A stretch of DNA of 64,000 nucleotides, from NCBI GenBank assembly GCA_930367205.1, contig OV884012.1, positions 58,301,239 through 58,365,238 of the forward strand, read 5' to 3'. Below the pieces are notes generated by a model. It was not told the DNA's origin. It saw nothing but the letters and a program-made list of their open reading frames with translations, and searched no databases. Shown piece by piece: positions 39,601 through 50,160 of the stretch (positions within the stretch are counted from its first letter, which is position 1; every line of letters starts with the position of its first letter). This DNA is from Acanthosoma haemorrhoidale (Eukaryota > Arthropoda > Insecta > Hemiptera > Acanthosomatidae). Both the position numbers and the translations under genes were made by a program.

Positions 39601-42600
39601 ATATGATAAGGCAAGTTAAAATAATAAATAAATATATACCATCTTCTCAGATTTTATAATTACAATAAATCAAAAATATTAATAAAGAATTGAAATAGAA
39701 ATAATCTACAAAAGAACATATTAAATAAATACCTACATAAGCCTAGATATAAAGACGGATGTTCATGGTCACCAACTCGGCTTCCGGTTAAAACAAACAG
39801 CCATTGCTGAGGGTCAACTCTTATCCCATACCTAAAACATACATCACATAATGACACATACATTCCAATTTTAAAAGAACTAAAACAGTAAACATGAACT
39901 GCAATTTTTATAATTATTCCTTTTTATTTTTTTTTTAAACAAAATTACGTAGTTAGTTATCTTATGTTTATCTGAGAACCAACTTCAGGTCAGAAGGAAG
40001 CCACTTCCTATAGTAATTTAATTAGTTTAACCAATAAGGGCAGGCTTTGGGAGCATTTAATCCCAATGAGAGATAAGATAAATTATTAAGGATTGCAATT
40101 CTAACATGGTAGGCCTCGCCCTTGTGTATTCCTTTTCAATTATTACTTCATTTTGTAATTATTTATTACTTCCACTACCCATAGACAGCTCCACAAAGCT
40201 CATACTTTGTTGAGCATAGATATTTATATTTGCATCATAGAAAAAAGGAATGTAGATACTGAAGAAAACAATGGATGGATGGTGTTAGAAAATAAATGGA
40301 TTCTGAAAGGAATGGCATAATAAGAAATTCTGAACCAGAACAATAACAGTTCTAGGGATTGGAACACTAAATAATAAAATACTTTTTTTAGTTCGACAGT
40401 GGTCGATCTAACCCAGTGACATCTATGGAGAGCTCTACTAATACCCCAAGTCTACCTTCAAACTAAATCATATTAAACAACTGACATAAATTAGATTCCC
40501 TTTGTCACAGAAACGTGGTCTGTTATTCCTCCTCAAAGTTGTTGATGGTTTAATTGGACCCAACGTTCCCAATTATGAGACTTTTTTATAACATGGTCGG
40601 CTCATCTAAACAGTATTATAATTTATCACTTTTGAAAGATACCCAATTAATTTCACAAGCTTATATTAGAATATAATGATTGTTTGAGCCATCATTTGAA
40701 CTAGAAAGTTTACATGGTTCAGATTCTGAATACAAAATTGATGAAGTTGAACCAGAGCATCCAGAAACTGATGGGAACCTTTAGTTAATACATAAATATT
40801 TATTTGCAAATTAGTTTTCATAAAATGCTTTGGCTAACCATACAAACATATTACGTCAATATTGTTTTAATTAAGATAATGTTACTTTTTCATATGTAAA
40901 CTTTCTTTTTAACATTCACTAGACTGCTACATGCACTCTTAGACATTTATAAAAAAAAAAAGAAAAATTGGGAAATGTTATGTGATTTATATTAAACCAC
41001 AAGGGGTTCAATACATTTTACTTAAAAATAAAATAATTATATAATTAAACAATGTTTTAAATTGCCCCGACTAATAAGTCAATTAGTTTTCATTGACATA
41101 AGGATTATTCACATTCCCACTACTGAGTTAATAATTCACTCTTCCCCATTCTATTCATTATTTATTTTCATTTCATATGGTTCTTGGACATAATATTTTT
41201 TATTTAGTTCACAGTAAGTTTAAAATAGCTCTTGTTTAATTCTCCAACATAGCATATATTGTACAGATCAGTCTATAAATTTCAATCAAGTATTATTCCA
41301 TAGAGAAATAAAGATATTTTTCATATGTTTCCTCCACACAATAAAAATAACAAGAATATATTATAAGCAATAGTTTTCATGCACAACTACACAGTTAGGA
41401 TATGGTAGGAATTTAATGTAAGACTTATCAGTTTATATTTAATTAGGTTTATTATATTAAATGTAAGAATTAAATGTTTTTTTGTACATACAATCTCAGA
41501 AGATTTTTTACAATTACTGTATAGAGAGACAAGGACAAACCAGAGAGAGCACCGTGCCACAAAAATTAAAAAGTTCTCATCTATTGTTAGGATAATAAGA
41601 TATCCAAGCTAAGTAAAAAATTTATAGAAAAAAATGATAATTTCATTTATCAATAACAAAGGGTGATTATTATAAAAGAGATCCTCAAAAATTTCAAAAC
41701 AACTAAAAACAAACCCAGTTTCAACCCAGTGTCTTTTTTTTTATCTTAGATGAAGACGAAATTTTTCAGTATAAAATGATTTATGTACAGCCAAACATTT
41801 TGTGAGGACTCTTCCACAACTATGTACTTAATACTTGCATAAATTTTCTCCTGGAAACATAAAAAATATATCAATTTAATTAATGACTTTTGTCTTGTCC
41901 ATGACTTTCCTTTTTTATAAATCATTAAGATCATTGTTCCATTATTTTTTTTCATCATTGTTCAGGAAAAATATAACATAATGGCACACTCAGAAGAATA
42001 CAAATTAGGGACATCAATATAAACATGAAAAAATGGTCTCTATTAGAGATGACAATTATCCAAGAGACTTTTGGGAGTCTGGGATAAGTATTGTCAAAGA
42101 GTGAAAGAATTGAATAAAACTGATGGAGCAAGCTGGAGGGAATCGGACAAGAGAGATGTCCAACCATGGGTGAAGCAAGGTAAGAAGGTAACAAGAGCAT
42201 CACACTCTGTCCTGTATAATATATCAAGGTCCAAGAAGAATAAAAGACCCCTGAGTATCCTCCAGCTCAAATACCTTAACTATGAATGACAAAATAGTTT
42301 CCATATCCTAGAAATTGATATATTTGAACAGTACAACTAAGATATTTTAACTATACTTTCAATAATTTAATTTCACATTTCTTTGATAAGATTAGAAATA
42401 TTTAGTTTACATGCTTGATAAGTGTCAAGAGGTGATTAGTGGAGATAGGTAGGTAGTTAGAGAGATATTAACAACCTATCCATAGAGAAGGGAACCAACC
42501 CAAGTAACAACTATATTTAAGTTAATATCCTTAAATATAAGGAAAATTTAATTTATTCTAGGCTAGTATAGCATTTATGTCTAGAGTAGTTCGTGACCCA

Positions 42601-44137
42601 CCCATTGAAAGGGTGTTATTTTTTCTCCAGATTATCATGCAGTTAGATAATATAATATTAGATAATATTAGACAAAAATAAAATAAGTAATCCAAAAAGT
42701 TGAGTTGAATAAGGAAAATTACAAAAAGTGTTCATGATATAAAGATATTGACATTAATTTTTTTATTGTGAGTCAAGTCTTGATTAACATCCTGTTTTAT
42801 ATTTACTTGGATTCATCTGAGCATATTGGGGACAACCTTTTGTTCAGTTGACGTAGTGTTAGTAGAATATTTTCCACAATAGACTTACATCTTATAGTTA
42901 AAAGCATTAACTTTCATTTTTTAAATTAAAAGAATAGCTGATTCACCACAAATGATTATCAACATGAATCATAACGGCTAATAATTCATAAATATTCCAA
43001 CAACATACTTGATAAGGTTTTCTAAGAGGAGTCGAGCTCCACCCATAGTCAGAAGAAGAAACGCCCAATTGACAAGACCTGCAAAGTCTGTGAACCCTGA
43101 AGACCATGAAAACAAAGAGTCTCTCGGTCTGTGGCATCTGAAATCAAAAATAGGACAAAACATAAACTAATAAAATTGCCTTTCAAAAAAATTATAATTG
43201 TTCCTCCCCGCAACCCTTTTTAAGTTCTTGTAGTAGTTACTAAAATAACTGCCTTAAAACAATTGCCATACCATCACTATTATTGTTTTCTAGATGGAAA
43301 TAGACAGTAGAAGTATTTCGGTAAATGACTGCACCACAACCTTTATAAAACTTATTAAAGACCAGGTTCAAAACTTCTTGATTCAAGTGACAGCTCATTT
43401 AACTCCCTCCCCAGACTGAGCGAGTCCAAAATCATTCAGGGCTTTATTAACAGGGTCAACGTAACGCTGGCTTGTTGCCTCATGACCTTTAATTTAGTTT
43501 TTTAAACCATATCAGCTATTTCATTCAAATCAAGAAGCTACTAATTTTCCCTTATGAGCATAAGTGAACCCCATCCAAAGTCATCCACTTAGAAAAAATT
43601 ATAACACCAAGCACTACAAAATCCAAAATGTATACACTCAAATAAAATCTTGTAGAAGGACCAATGTATTTACTATTAATTTATCATACTATGACTACTG
43701 TCTCATATAATATGACATAAGCTTTTGACATGCTGTTAAATCAAGTCTTTGACAGAAATATATTTTAAGCTGAATAAAACATTTCATTGTCAGAAGAGGC
43801 TAAAATTAATAACATGACCTATGACCTTAATGTAAAAAACATATTATTAATAGAACACAACTGTGGAGGATTTAAAATTAAAAAGATTGATATTATAAGT
43901 CAGGATATAGATGACAACTTTAGTGACAATGAGAAAGTAATTGGTTTATCTTATTATGACAAAATTTCTTTATACTTATTAATTACAACTAAGCAGTTTA
44001 CATTTAATTATACGAAAAAATACTGACGGTTTATCCGGTTGAGATTTCCGTAATTTCTGCTCGTTCTTCTGTATTTCTTCAGCCCTGGTGACACTTTTTG
44101 TCCTCCTGAGCCTGGGACCCTCGCTTTCAGATGTCAT
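24443..44137 (-). CDS. DGAT1: Diacylglycerol O-acyltransferase 1 (12 coding exons, whole gene span)
   Basis: Transfers an acyl group from acyl-CoA to diacylglycerol, the committed last step of triacylglycerol synthesis, as a multi-pass ER membrane enzyme of the MBOAT family. The sequence shows twelve minus-strand blocks, each bounded by AG and GT, whose phases agree: 110, 129, 95, 53, 109, 147, 148, 109, 45, 179, 151 and 177 nt. The sum is 1452 nt, 483 residues plus stop, close to the roughly 490 residues of vertebrate DGAT1. Family hallmarks are all present: [10 protein letters not shown] near residue 40, ENLIKYGI near 75, [10 protein letters not shown] and RIRKRFL near 255-265, ERLLKL near 310, FYCDWWN at 348-354, and [12 protein letters not shown] with catalytic His403 (codon 25428-25430). 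No frameshift or stop is seen, so the gene looks functional. The identification is by recalled family similarity, not by a database search. UTR exons could not be placed. Confidence 0.95.
24880..25256 (+). mobile_element. LINE fragment in DGAT1 intron 11, antisense to the gene
   Basis: The open frame contains [19 protein letters not shown], then [11 protein letters not shown], the segment N-terminal to RT fingers in Jockey-like LINEs (compare the usual K..GPDGIP). [29 protein letters not shown] follows, matching the W(K)IA.V.PIPK..P....DYRPIS motif. It is only a fragment, lying between exons 12 and 11 and oriented against the gene, so it should be spliced out with intron 11. It is homologous to 18366-18720. 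Confidence 0.75.
25362..25512 (-). CDS. DGAT1: DGAT1 coding exon 11 (catalytic histidine)
   Basis: Residues 375-425. It contains [10 protein letters not shown], then the MBOAT active-site helix [20 protein letters not shown] with catalytic His403 at 25428-25430, then FLGMMSQ. The acceptor is TTTTCAG and the donor GTATGT, ending in phase 0. Confidence 0.96.
25513..28219 (-). other. DGAT1 intron 10
   Basis: Contains a short direct duplication, TGGACAAAATCAATGTTTT at 27329 and 27361 (period 32), a run of G at about 27411-27419, and open frames at 26439-26633 and 26854-27171 in the plus direction. Those frames have no motif I recognise and could be transposon remnants. I do not call them genes. 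Confidence 0.5.
28220..28398 (-). CDS. DGAT1: DGAT1 coding exon 10 (FYxDWWN motif)
   Basis: Residues 316-374. It starts [17 protein letters not shown], continues to [10 protein letters not shown], the acyl-CoA-binding motif FYCDWWN (348-354), and [10 protein letters not shown]. The conserved DGAT1 core is unchanged at the key residues. The acceptor is TTTTTCAG and the donor GTAAAA. Confidence 0.95.
29166..29210 (-). CDS. DGAT1: DGAT1 coding exon 9 (45-nt micro-exon)
   Basis: Codes [15 protein letters not shown] (residues 301-315), matching the DGAT1 segment that ends ERLLKL. It is in phase 0 on both sides, with a TTTCAG acceptor and a GTAAG donor. Because the exon is symmetric, skipping it would keep the frame. 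Confidence 0.92.
30959..31058. repeat. Dispersed repeat copy 1 (DGAT1 intron 8)
   Basis: Begins GTTTCTGAGTGC and ends TTCATAGCTGAT. It aligns over about 100 bp in the same orientation with 32708-32814 in the next intron, including AAATATTG.CTA.TTTTTT and GTATTTGCTCAA blocks. Confidence 0.65.
32065..32173 (-). CDS. DGAT1: DGAT1 coding exon 8
   Basis: Residues 264-300, reading [19 protein letters not shown], then [17 protein letters not shown]. It aligns residue for residue with the human RFLLRRILE..QQWMVPT..NSMKPF segment. The acceptor is TTTTAG and the donor GTAAGT, in phase 0. Confidence 0.93.
32708..32814. repeat. Dispersed repeat copy 2 (DGAT1 intron 7)
   Basis: Partner of 30959-31058. 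Similarity is about three quarters by eye, so the copies are old. Element class unknown. Confidence 0.65.
33283..33487. repeat. Two-unit tandem repeat, about 104 bp each (DGAT1 intron 7)
   Basis: ACTGGTAGTTGTGATGATAG at 33283 recurs with one change at 33387. Both units then carry AACACA, ATTACTCTCTAGTTTT and GTTGTTGT blocks. A partial third unit (CACTCTAGTTT) is seen near 33490. Confidence 0.75.
33854..34001 (-). CDS. DGAT1: DGAT1 coding exon 7
   Basis: Residues 215-263. A polar, acidic loop ([12 protein letters not shown]) is followed by [14 protein letters not shown] and the DGAT1 signature [12 protein letters not shown] with RIRKR. The acceptor is TTTCAAG and the donor GTATTA, ending with two bases of an Arg codon completed in exon 8. 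Confidence 0.93.
35757..36635 (+). mobile_element. Internally deleted mariner-like element in DGAT1 intron 6, antisense
   Basis: The open frame at 35827-36402 codes a helix-turn-helix N-terminus of mariner transposase: [14 protein letters not shown], then [27 protein letters not shown], and [14 protein letters not shown]. It then jumps directly to [12 protein letters not shown], the third catalytic-Asp region. The two earlier Asp motifs are missing, an internal deletion of roughly 150 residues. After a frameshift the C-terminus continues ([12 protein letters not shown]). Ends with GGTTGGAA..ATGAAAT at about 35760 and its inverse at about 36607-36630 look like terminal repeats. The type is near Hsmar1/SETMAR transposases. 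It is inactive. Confidence 0.8.
36731..36877 (-). CDS. DGAT1: DGAT1 coding exon 6
   Basis: Residues 166-214. It contains the helix [17 protein letters not shown] and the WCR motif conserved in DGAT1 (human has NSWCRR), then the start of the variable cytosolic loop ([16 protein letters not shown]). The acceptor is TATTTTAG and the donor GTAAGT. Confidence 0.92.
37559..37667 (-). CDS. DGAT1: DGAT1 coding exon 5
   Basis: Residues 130-165. It begins [18 protein letters not shown] and continues through a hydrophobic helix ([12 protein letters not shown]) to KPAGFSL. The acceptor is TTTTCAG, the donor GTAAGT, ending with one base of codon 166. Confidence 0.9.
38767..38819 (-). CDS. DGAT1: DGAT1 coding exon 4 (53-nt small exon)
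   Basis: A short exon coding [17 protein letters not shown] (residues 113-129), part of a membrane helix followed by the conserved EK(R/G)LA turn. The acceptor is TTTCAG and the donor GTATGT. It is too short for ordinary ORF finding and was recognised only by similarity and by phase with its neighbours. Confidence 0.85.
39737..39831 (-). CDS. DGAT1: DGAT1 coding exon 3
   Basis: Completes a split Lys codon and reads [16 protein letters not shown], then HPSLYLGL (residues 80-111). The acceptor is TTTTAG. Two donors are possible four bases apart. GTAGGT at 39736 is the one whose phase fits exon 4 and gives the spacing seen in human DGAT1. The other, GTATTT, breaks the frame. Confidence 0.88.
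39832..43008 (-). other. DGAT1 intron 2
   Basis: The longest intron, about 3.2 kb, AT-rich. The open frame at 42071-42289 (plus strand) has no recognised motif. No element could be classified. Confidence 0.5.
43009..43137 (-). CDS. DGAT1: DGAT1 coding exon 2
   Basis: Residues 37-79. The acceptor is a pyrimidine-rich tract ending TTTCAG, and the donor is GTATGT. It contains the conserved [12 protein letters not shown] motif that precedes the first membrane helix, then the first helix ([12 protein letters not shown]) and LLLENLIK. A further AG 29 bases upstream would give a frame-compatible alternative start at 43166 if exon 1 used its other donor. The version given here yields the more family-like junction. 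Confidence 0.88.
44028..44137 (-). CDS. DGAT1: DGAT1 coding exon 1 (start codon, cytosolic N-terminus)
   Basis: Encodes residues 1-36 and two bases of codon 37. The stretch is basic and charged, as in the cytosolic N-termini of DGAT1 proteins. I chose the ATG at 44137-44135 because the DGAT1-like text begins there and A is at -3. The frame stays open to an earlier ATG at 44257, which would add 40 residues of no recognisable similarity. The donor GTCAGT at 44027 restores the frame into exon 2 and gives KP-CHRPRD. A second GT four bases further along (GTATTT) would put exon 2 in the wrong frame if the acceptor at 43138 is used. Confidence 0.85.
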
Positions 44138-44378
44138 CGTAACGTACCGTTGAGACACTGAGACAGGACTGAGTAGATAGCGATTAGCGAGCGCCTTGAC
44201 AAAAGAGGGCAGATAGCACTGTACCTTGAAAGACTGGTCATTAAGTAGCCTCAGCACTAATCGACTGCCCTACGGTACATCGCAGCCATTCACAGCTCTG
44301 ACTAAAGTTCATCTTCTGTCAAGGGGGCAGAACTTATTTACTCACGGCAAGAGCCATTATCAGCTGAATATGTCGATG

Positions 44379-44388
44379 ACCACGTGGT
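44379..44388. promoter_or_regulatory. Palindromic E-box upstream of DGAT1
   Basis: ACCACGTGGT is a perfect 10-bp palindrome around CACGTG, about 245 bp upstream of the DGAT1 start codon. It sits in a locally GC-richer stretch (about 44040-44460) that likely holds the first exon and promoter. CACGTG is the class of site bound by bHLH-zip factors such as Mondo/Mlx, USF and SREBP. Regulation here is inferred only from position and motif. Confidence 0.35.
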
Positions 44389-44389
44389 T

Positions 44390-47300
44390 TTGATAAGAAT
44401 ATACGCTGCACTGCGGTGCTTCTATCTGTGTTCTAGCTCTTTTACTCTACTCACTTGAATCACAATGTCACCAGACATAATTGTGGGTTTTTTTTAACCC
44501 AATTCTCATGTCCCTGATCATAAAACAGTTCAAGACCTTGAATACGTATCAAAATAATCTTTATTATATTATGGTATACAACATATTATTGAAAAATGTT
44601 AAAAATATTGACAAGGAGAGAGGCATTCTTATTAGTCTCTCTTAAGACATTGTGTTTTTATCAGTAGGCAATTGACAAGTTATTTTTAAAGGCTCCCAAA
44701 TTAATAAACAAATGTTAAGTGAAGAGGTAGTTGATTCCTCTGACATCTGAAGTTTATCTTTGTTATTGTTGGTAGATGAGAAGTAAAGAATTTATTGAAA
44801 TTTATTAGCATATCTAAATTGCTAAAAATATAATTTAAATATCGAAAGGAGGAAAAAACAAAACAACCCCAATAATACCATTACAAGTGATTTAAAGGAA
44901 GAAAATGTTCTTAATATACTGGCCAACAGATTGAAGGAGAAGAAAGTACTTTTGTAAGAAATCTCAAGATTTTAGTGCTTGAAAATGTCTTTTATAGCTT
45001 GTTACTAAACAAAAAATATTATTCTAGATAATCTTCATTCATTAATTTTTTTAACCCTAAAATGGCACAATAATTTTCATTCCTGGTATCAGCGTACTAT
45101 GGTTCACTAAATACTACTCTATTTTGTTATAGTTTTCAATAATCATATCATTAATTTTATTGTATAAAACAAAAAAAAAAGGGAAAAAAACATAGTTGTC
45201 CAAAATAAAATTTCATCCATTAAATCTGCAGGCATTTTAAACAGCTAATACAAAAATCAGTTTTACAGGTGAAACAGAATAAAATGCTCATCTCAAAACT
45301 CTAGGGTGAGCTCCATCACCTATCACCTGTGCCCAACCCTTGTTATCACATACAACTTTTTATTGTATTTTAGTCTTAATTAAATGTTAGCTCTGCCAAA
45401 GTATATGGAACATTTGCAGTTCTATGTTTTTAATATTAATGTAAGTATTTTTTTTCAATAAATATTTTTATCCAAGTGGTTCAAATCTCAAAATGTGTTA
45501 GAAATGAAATTGTCAGAATTAAATAATAGTAACATTCAATAAAAATGATCAAATATCTAGAAAACTAAATAACATTCAAACTACTCCTTTGCCTTACTTT
45601 GGTCACTTAATTTCCAACTAGCAGGTTCCTCAAAAACCCTACTGTGATGTTTTTATGGGACTAAAATATGTAATATGATGATTGTCAAAATCATAATAAG
45701 AAGATTATATAATTTTTTTAAAAAAGCAGGACCGTTTTCTTTCTTATTTTTTTTCAAAATTTTAGATTATGAGCCCTTGTTTGGACGAGAAAAACCATAT
45801 ATTTACGGTAATAATGGGAATATTATAGGAACACAAAATGATTAACTTGGATGTAGTGCTGTGGGTGATGTAAGTTATGTCGGGAGTAAAAGATTATTTT
45901 CAGGTAATGTTGGAGAAAAAAATATTTGTTTTAGGTATTCAACCCCCCAGTTTCCCATTCTAGAAATAAAACTAGAATCAATATCTTGGTATTTTTGGAT
46001 ATTTGTACTTGTCAATATTTAAAAATTTATGGGCAAAATACTTACTATGCAGCAGAGATCTCAATCAGACATTTGTACAAAACGTCTCAAGTTTTCTGGC
46101 AAGTCTGGACATGCTCATGTACGCAATCAGACTTTTACAACTTGTAATCTAAATAATGGATGATTAAGTCAGATGAAACATTAATTTACTTAGTAGTTCG
46201 TTAAGTTTTTATTTTCTCTAGGAAAATAGTGTTATGATATTTTAAAATGGTGATTTTAAATGGTGCTTATATAAAAAATCTCGGAAAAAATTGAGATTGA
46301 AGGTCAAGAAGGCATCGGACAGAAGCGGGAGAGGTGAACCTCCAGAGGGTCATTCGTCGTGAGTCGTTGGTCAAACACAGTTAGACGAGGTGGCGTACCC
46401 AAGCTGGCCCCTGATGGTCCTTTTTCATTTTTCACCAGATGCGACAACAGGACAACTTTACTTTCAATCAGCATGAAGACAAGTCAGATCAAGCATAAGT
46501 GATATGAACAACGAAGATACCAACACGAAGAAGCACTGACCAGTATAATACGAAATTATAAGTACGTGATTATGTTTGTATGTCAATTTTTAGCTGTAAA
46601 TGTTTGTAATAATAAAATCAATATTCCTTTTGCCAAAAGTTTCCTAAAATAATTAACAGAACCCTGAGATAAAGTAAAAGTTATAAAAGATAAAGTTTTT
46701 TATATATAAGTAAAATAATGATTATTATTAATAGTAATAAGAAAATATTAGAATAATAGATAATAATAAAATATTATTACAAATACAATGTTAATGTTGA
46801 CAGATCTGTTGAAAACTTATATTTGTTTATGTTTATGTAATTCCATTCCTAATTGTTTGGTTTGCGGTAGACGAAGAGAATTTCTTGCACAGTTATACAC
46901 ATGTGCAAATATGTCATTCAGGCTTCAACTCTTGTCGATTTTTCAATTTGTGTTGATTTTATTTCTACCTTTAAGGTTATGTAAGTCTGTGCAAGCAAGG
47001 TCTCCATCAATGGATCTGTACAAATATTAACACTTACAGCTGCTTTTATTGGTCAGATTTATATCCATAATAGACATAATTCTTTACAAATGTTAATCAT
47101 AATTATATCAGTTTATATTATTTTAAACTACCTCAATGTAAAAACAAGGCACAATTATTGACCCAGGAATCTCAAATAGATTATCTATACCAATAAAAAA
47201 ATATGATATAATATAAATTTAATATGAAATCAAGAAGCTATGTATGCTTATTTAGAGAGGTGTTTATTTATTAGCAGTACTAGTAAATTTAGATTAAAGC

Positions 47301-47849
47301 CATAAACAAAAATCTAACCATATTAGCATTGAAACTTAATTCAGTTCTATTTGTCTCTCTTGGAATAAAATTGACTTTGTTTTAGAGTTTTAAGTAGAAC
47401 ACGTTTGTACTATGCATATTTTAATTTATTTATGCTTTGTCGTATTTGAGGTCATCAATTAGCCATCTAACTCTTATTTCATAGCGGTTGTAAAACATAA
47501 ATGTTATTATGCATTAAACTTGACCTTTTCCCATTTACATTTTACCTTCAGATTCATATGTCCAACTAATCAGAAAGTCGGCTTGAAGAAAGGAAAAATA
47601 TTTTTTTTAGTTTTTAGACGTTTACTAGATAACTTTTGTGTGATTGATCACACTTACAGTATTTAGATGGGTAGTGGCTTTACGAATATAATGCTTTTAA
47701 TAACTTACCATCAAATAATAACAAACTAATAACTTTTTTTGTCGGATCAATTGAAATATTCAAGTTATAAATGATAACCGTGCTACTATTAGACAAATTG
47801 TTGATTTGATTTTATAGAGTAGTATTCCGGGAAATGTCCGAAAAAGACA
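44390..47849. other. Upstream intergenic region
   Basis: No exon recognised. AT-rich apart from a GC-richer patch at 46300-46450. The open frame at 46788-47030 (plus) shows a hydrophobic stretch (LQLLSIFQFVLILFLPLRL) but nothing identifiable. Confidence 0.4.
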
Positions 47850-49018
47850 ATGAGGAACACAGAGAACAAGTTCTCCATTGCAATGGTCATTGGCTCTCAC
47901 GAGGAAATTTTCTTGAAACTACGCAGTGATTTTTCAACTTTGGTCAAGAAAATGAAGAATTTCCTCTCATCTCCCCCCTACTTTGAGCTGGAAAATGGCT
48001 TTGGACTACCAGATACTAATCTCACTTTCCTCTGCATGACTGCACATCTTAACTTGTTTAACGCTCTATTGCTAGGTAATTATAATCATTTACCAATTCT
48101 GGTGCCTCATGTTGCACCCTACAAAGCAAAGCTGAAAAGCATTTTCTGAGAATGGACTGTCTCATTTCCTTTGCATGCACAAAGGTTGACAGTTGGTCAA
48201 ACTGAAGTGGATCCTGACTACAATAAATATAAATTCAAAGTTTCATTTCTACTTCAATCCCTAGAAATAGATTTGCCGACTTTGAGGGAGAAAAATGGTT
48301 TTGTGATGTTTCAACCCCTTTGCATTGATAGAGACGAAACTGCAGTAATACTCTCCTGGAACTCAAAGAGAATTAATTGTCCTACAGAAGAACGTTGTTC
48401 TTACATCGAAGTGTGCTGGGATTATAACTAAAAACGAACCACGGGATTATCTGGAGTTTTGGAAGTTATTAAAACACGAAGAGCTACGCGATTTAGCTAT
48501 CCGATATGCTTGTCGTTTTGATTCAACATATCGATGGGAGCAATCGTTCTCCAATAGGAACTTCACAAAAGACTATAACAGGGTGTCATTAACGGTCATT
48601 TGGAAAAGTTACTTACACAAACATCGGCCGTGGAATCTCGCAACATTGAGCAGTAAATAAAAAACAATTAAAATCCCTACATTGAAGCGAAGCTGTAGGT
48701 ATGATTTGTTTAAAAAAACTTTGGTTCGTTCACATTCTAGCTACCCTAGTTTTTCAGGTGCTATACCTCATGAAAAATTCCTTAAATATTAAGCTGTTCT
48801 CGTCATGTTTTCGGATTGTATAGGTATCTATCTACCTACCAATCATTGTGGTTCTTGAATTACCTATCCCTATTGTATTGAATATGCATAGAAAATATAA
48901 GCTGTTTTAATGGTGTCTAAATTACCATTTTGAAGATGGGTGGAGGGGGGATGTTAGCCTGCCTGAGTTTATGGAACCACGATTGTGGCCCACGACCGAA
49001 AAAGGTTGGCCGCCGCTG
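47850..49018 (+). mobile_element. Decayed hAT transposon, C-terminal half of transposase
   Basis: Open pieces at 47850-48149 and 48171-48431 are in one frame, separated by a stop, and contain TAHLNLFNALLLG, as in ZBED/GTF2IRD2-type hAT transposases. After a frameshift, about 48430-48660 reads FWKLLKHEELRDLAIRYA, then CRFDSTYRWEQSFS and RVSLT, the hAT C-terminal dimerisation motif (usual form GSTYVCEQ.FS). About 350 bp on, at 48976-49018, GTGGCCCACGACC..AAAGGTTGG ends in CGCCGCTG, which reads in reverse as the CAG.GG..GCCAACCTTTTT type of hAT terminus. The left end was not found. Inactive. Confidence 0.75.
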
Positions 49019-50100
49019 TCCTAAACTATTGACTCAACGGAAAAAATGAATGAGAACAATTTTATAGGCAAGTTTATGTAGTTTAAGTTTAAATACAAAG
49101 TACTTTTTCCTAAAATCACTATTTTGAGAGATATTTGAGAAAAACCCTCCAAAAATTACCTTTAAACCGCCCCCCCCCCCCTCGCGCTCACCCCCAACTT
49201 TAGTGGGTTGCACAGGACTCTACCCACAACAACTTACAAAAAATCAGAACTAAATCATTTTTTCTTTCTAGTTTTCCTTCGTTGCCTGCCTGCATGGACT
49301 ACAAAGCCAGAATGCCTAGGTATTAGGAAAAAAACAAACATGCAATGGAGTGTATGGTATTTATCTCCCATGCTGGTTTCACATGTCTGTATCAACTTCC
49401 TCCAGCCAAGCCGGGCTTGTTCCGGTGTTTCCCAGGCAACAAGGTGCTCCTCCAGGTAGGCCCAGCTTGGTCTTCCTTCCTCCGGCTTTCCTCAAGGTCA
49501 CCTACCAGCAACTGTTACGTCTAGCATAGTCCTCGCAGAATGGTGCTGCTGACAATATGGCCCATCCCCACATATCCCAATCTCTGGAGCCATCTGATTT
49601 ATACTGCAACCTTATTCCAAGGGACCTGTCGCATTTGGGTCTACCGCAACATTCAGCTCTCGGGAACCTGCAACATCCTCTCCAGTGATGCAGTAGGAGT
49701 CCAGCTTTCACTCCTGCACAACCGAACAGGTCTCACCAAAACATTTAGGCCCAGTAACAGAAATATTGAAGGCCCGGAAATTTAATTCACGATTCCCAGT
49801 GTTTTTCGTAAAGAGCAAGATCAGATTATCTGTGGATCAGACAATAAATAGGAATAGGGGTAGTGAAGCAAGGGCACGTTGAAGTGAGCTGAAAATATTC
49901 ACATTCACTTGGATTTCATGAAGAGCCGTTACTCACAGTTGAAAAGATTTTTTGATCGATTAACATTTTTTGTTTCATATATTTTTGATTAAAGGAATAC
50001 GTTTTTTATATAGCTACTAGCAGTTAGTTGTTTATCGAAGAGAAAAGTGAAGATATCCCCGACATTCAGAAATAAAAATTAAATAAACCAGAATTATATT
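49019..50100. other. Intergenic with GC-rich block at 49210-49785
   Basis: A 13-base C run at about 49171-49181 is followed by a GC-rich block, probably a transposable-element 3' portion. No clear protein motif in any frame. It is out of character with its AT-rich flanks. Confidence 0.3.
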
Positions 50101-50109
50101 ATTTAATAT

Positions 50110-50160
50110 CGGTACCTACCCTATACCTCTTCTCCTGAACATAGTGCATTGTCGGGGCAC
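50110..50160 (-). repeat. Inverted dispersed repeat, copy 1
   Basis: On the minus strand it reads GTGCCCCGACAATGCACTAT followed by GTTCAGGAGAAGAGG and TAGGGTAGGT, nearly identical to 62236-62280 on the plus strand. Similarity stops sharply at about 50105, which may mark an element end. Confidence 0.75.

Noticed and set aside
43138..43166. Alternative start of DGAT1 exon 2 at an upstream AG
   Set aside because: It keeps frame only with the weaker exon 1 donor and inserts FMFCPIFDF. The chosen pair gives the simpler KPCHRPRD junction with a better pyrimidine tract.
44137..44257. N-terminal extension of DGAT1 to the upstream in-frame ATG
   Set aside because: The 40 extra residues show no DGAT1 similarity. 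The downstream ATG begins the family-like sequence, has A at -3, and the region is more likely 5' UTR.
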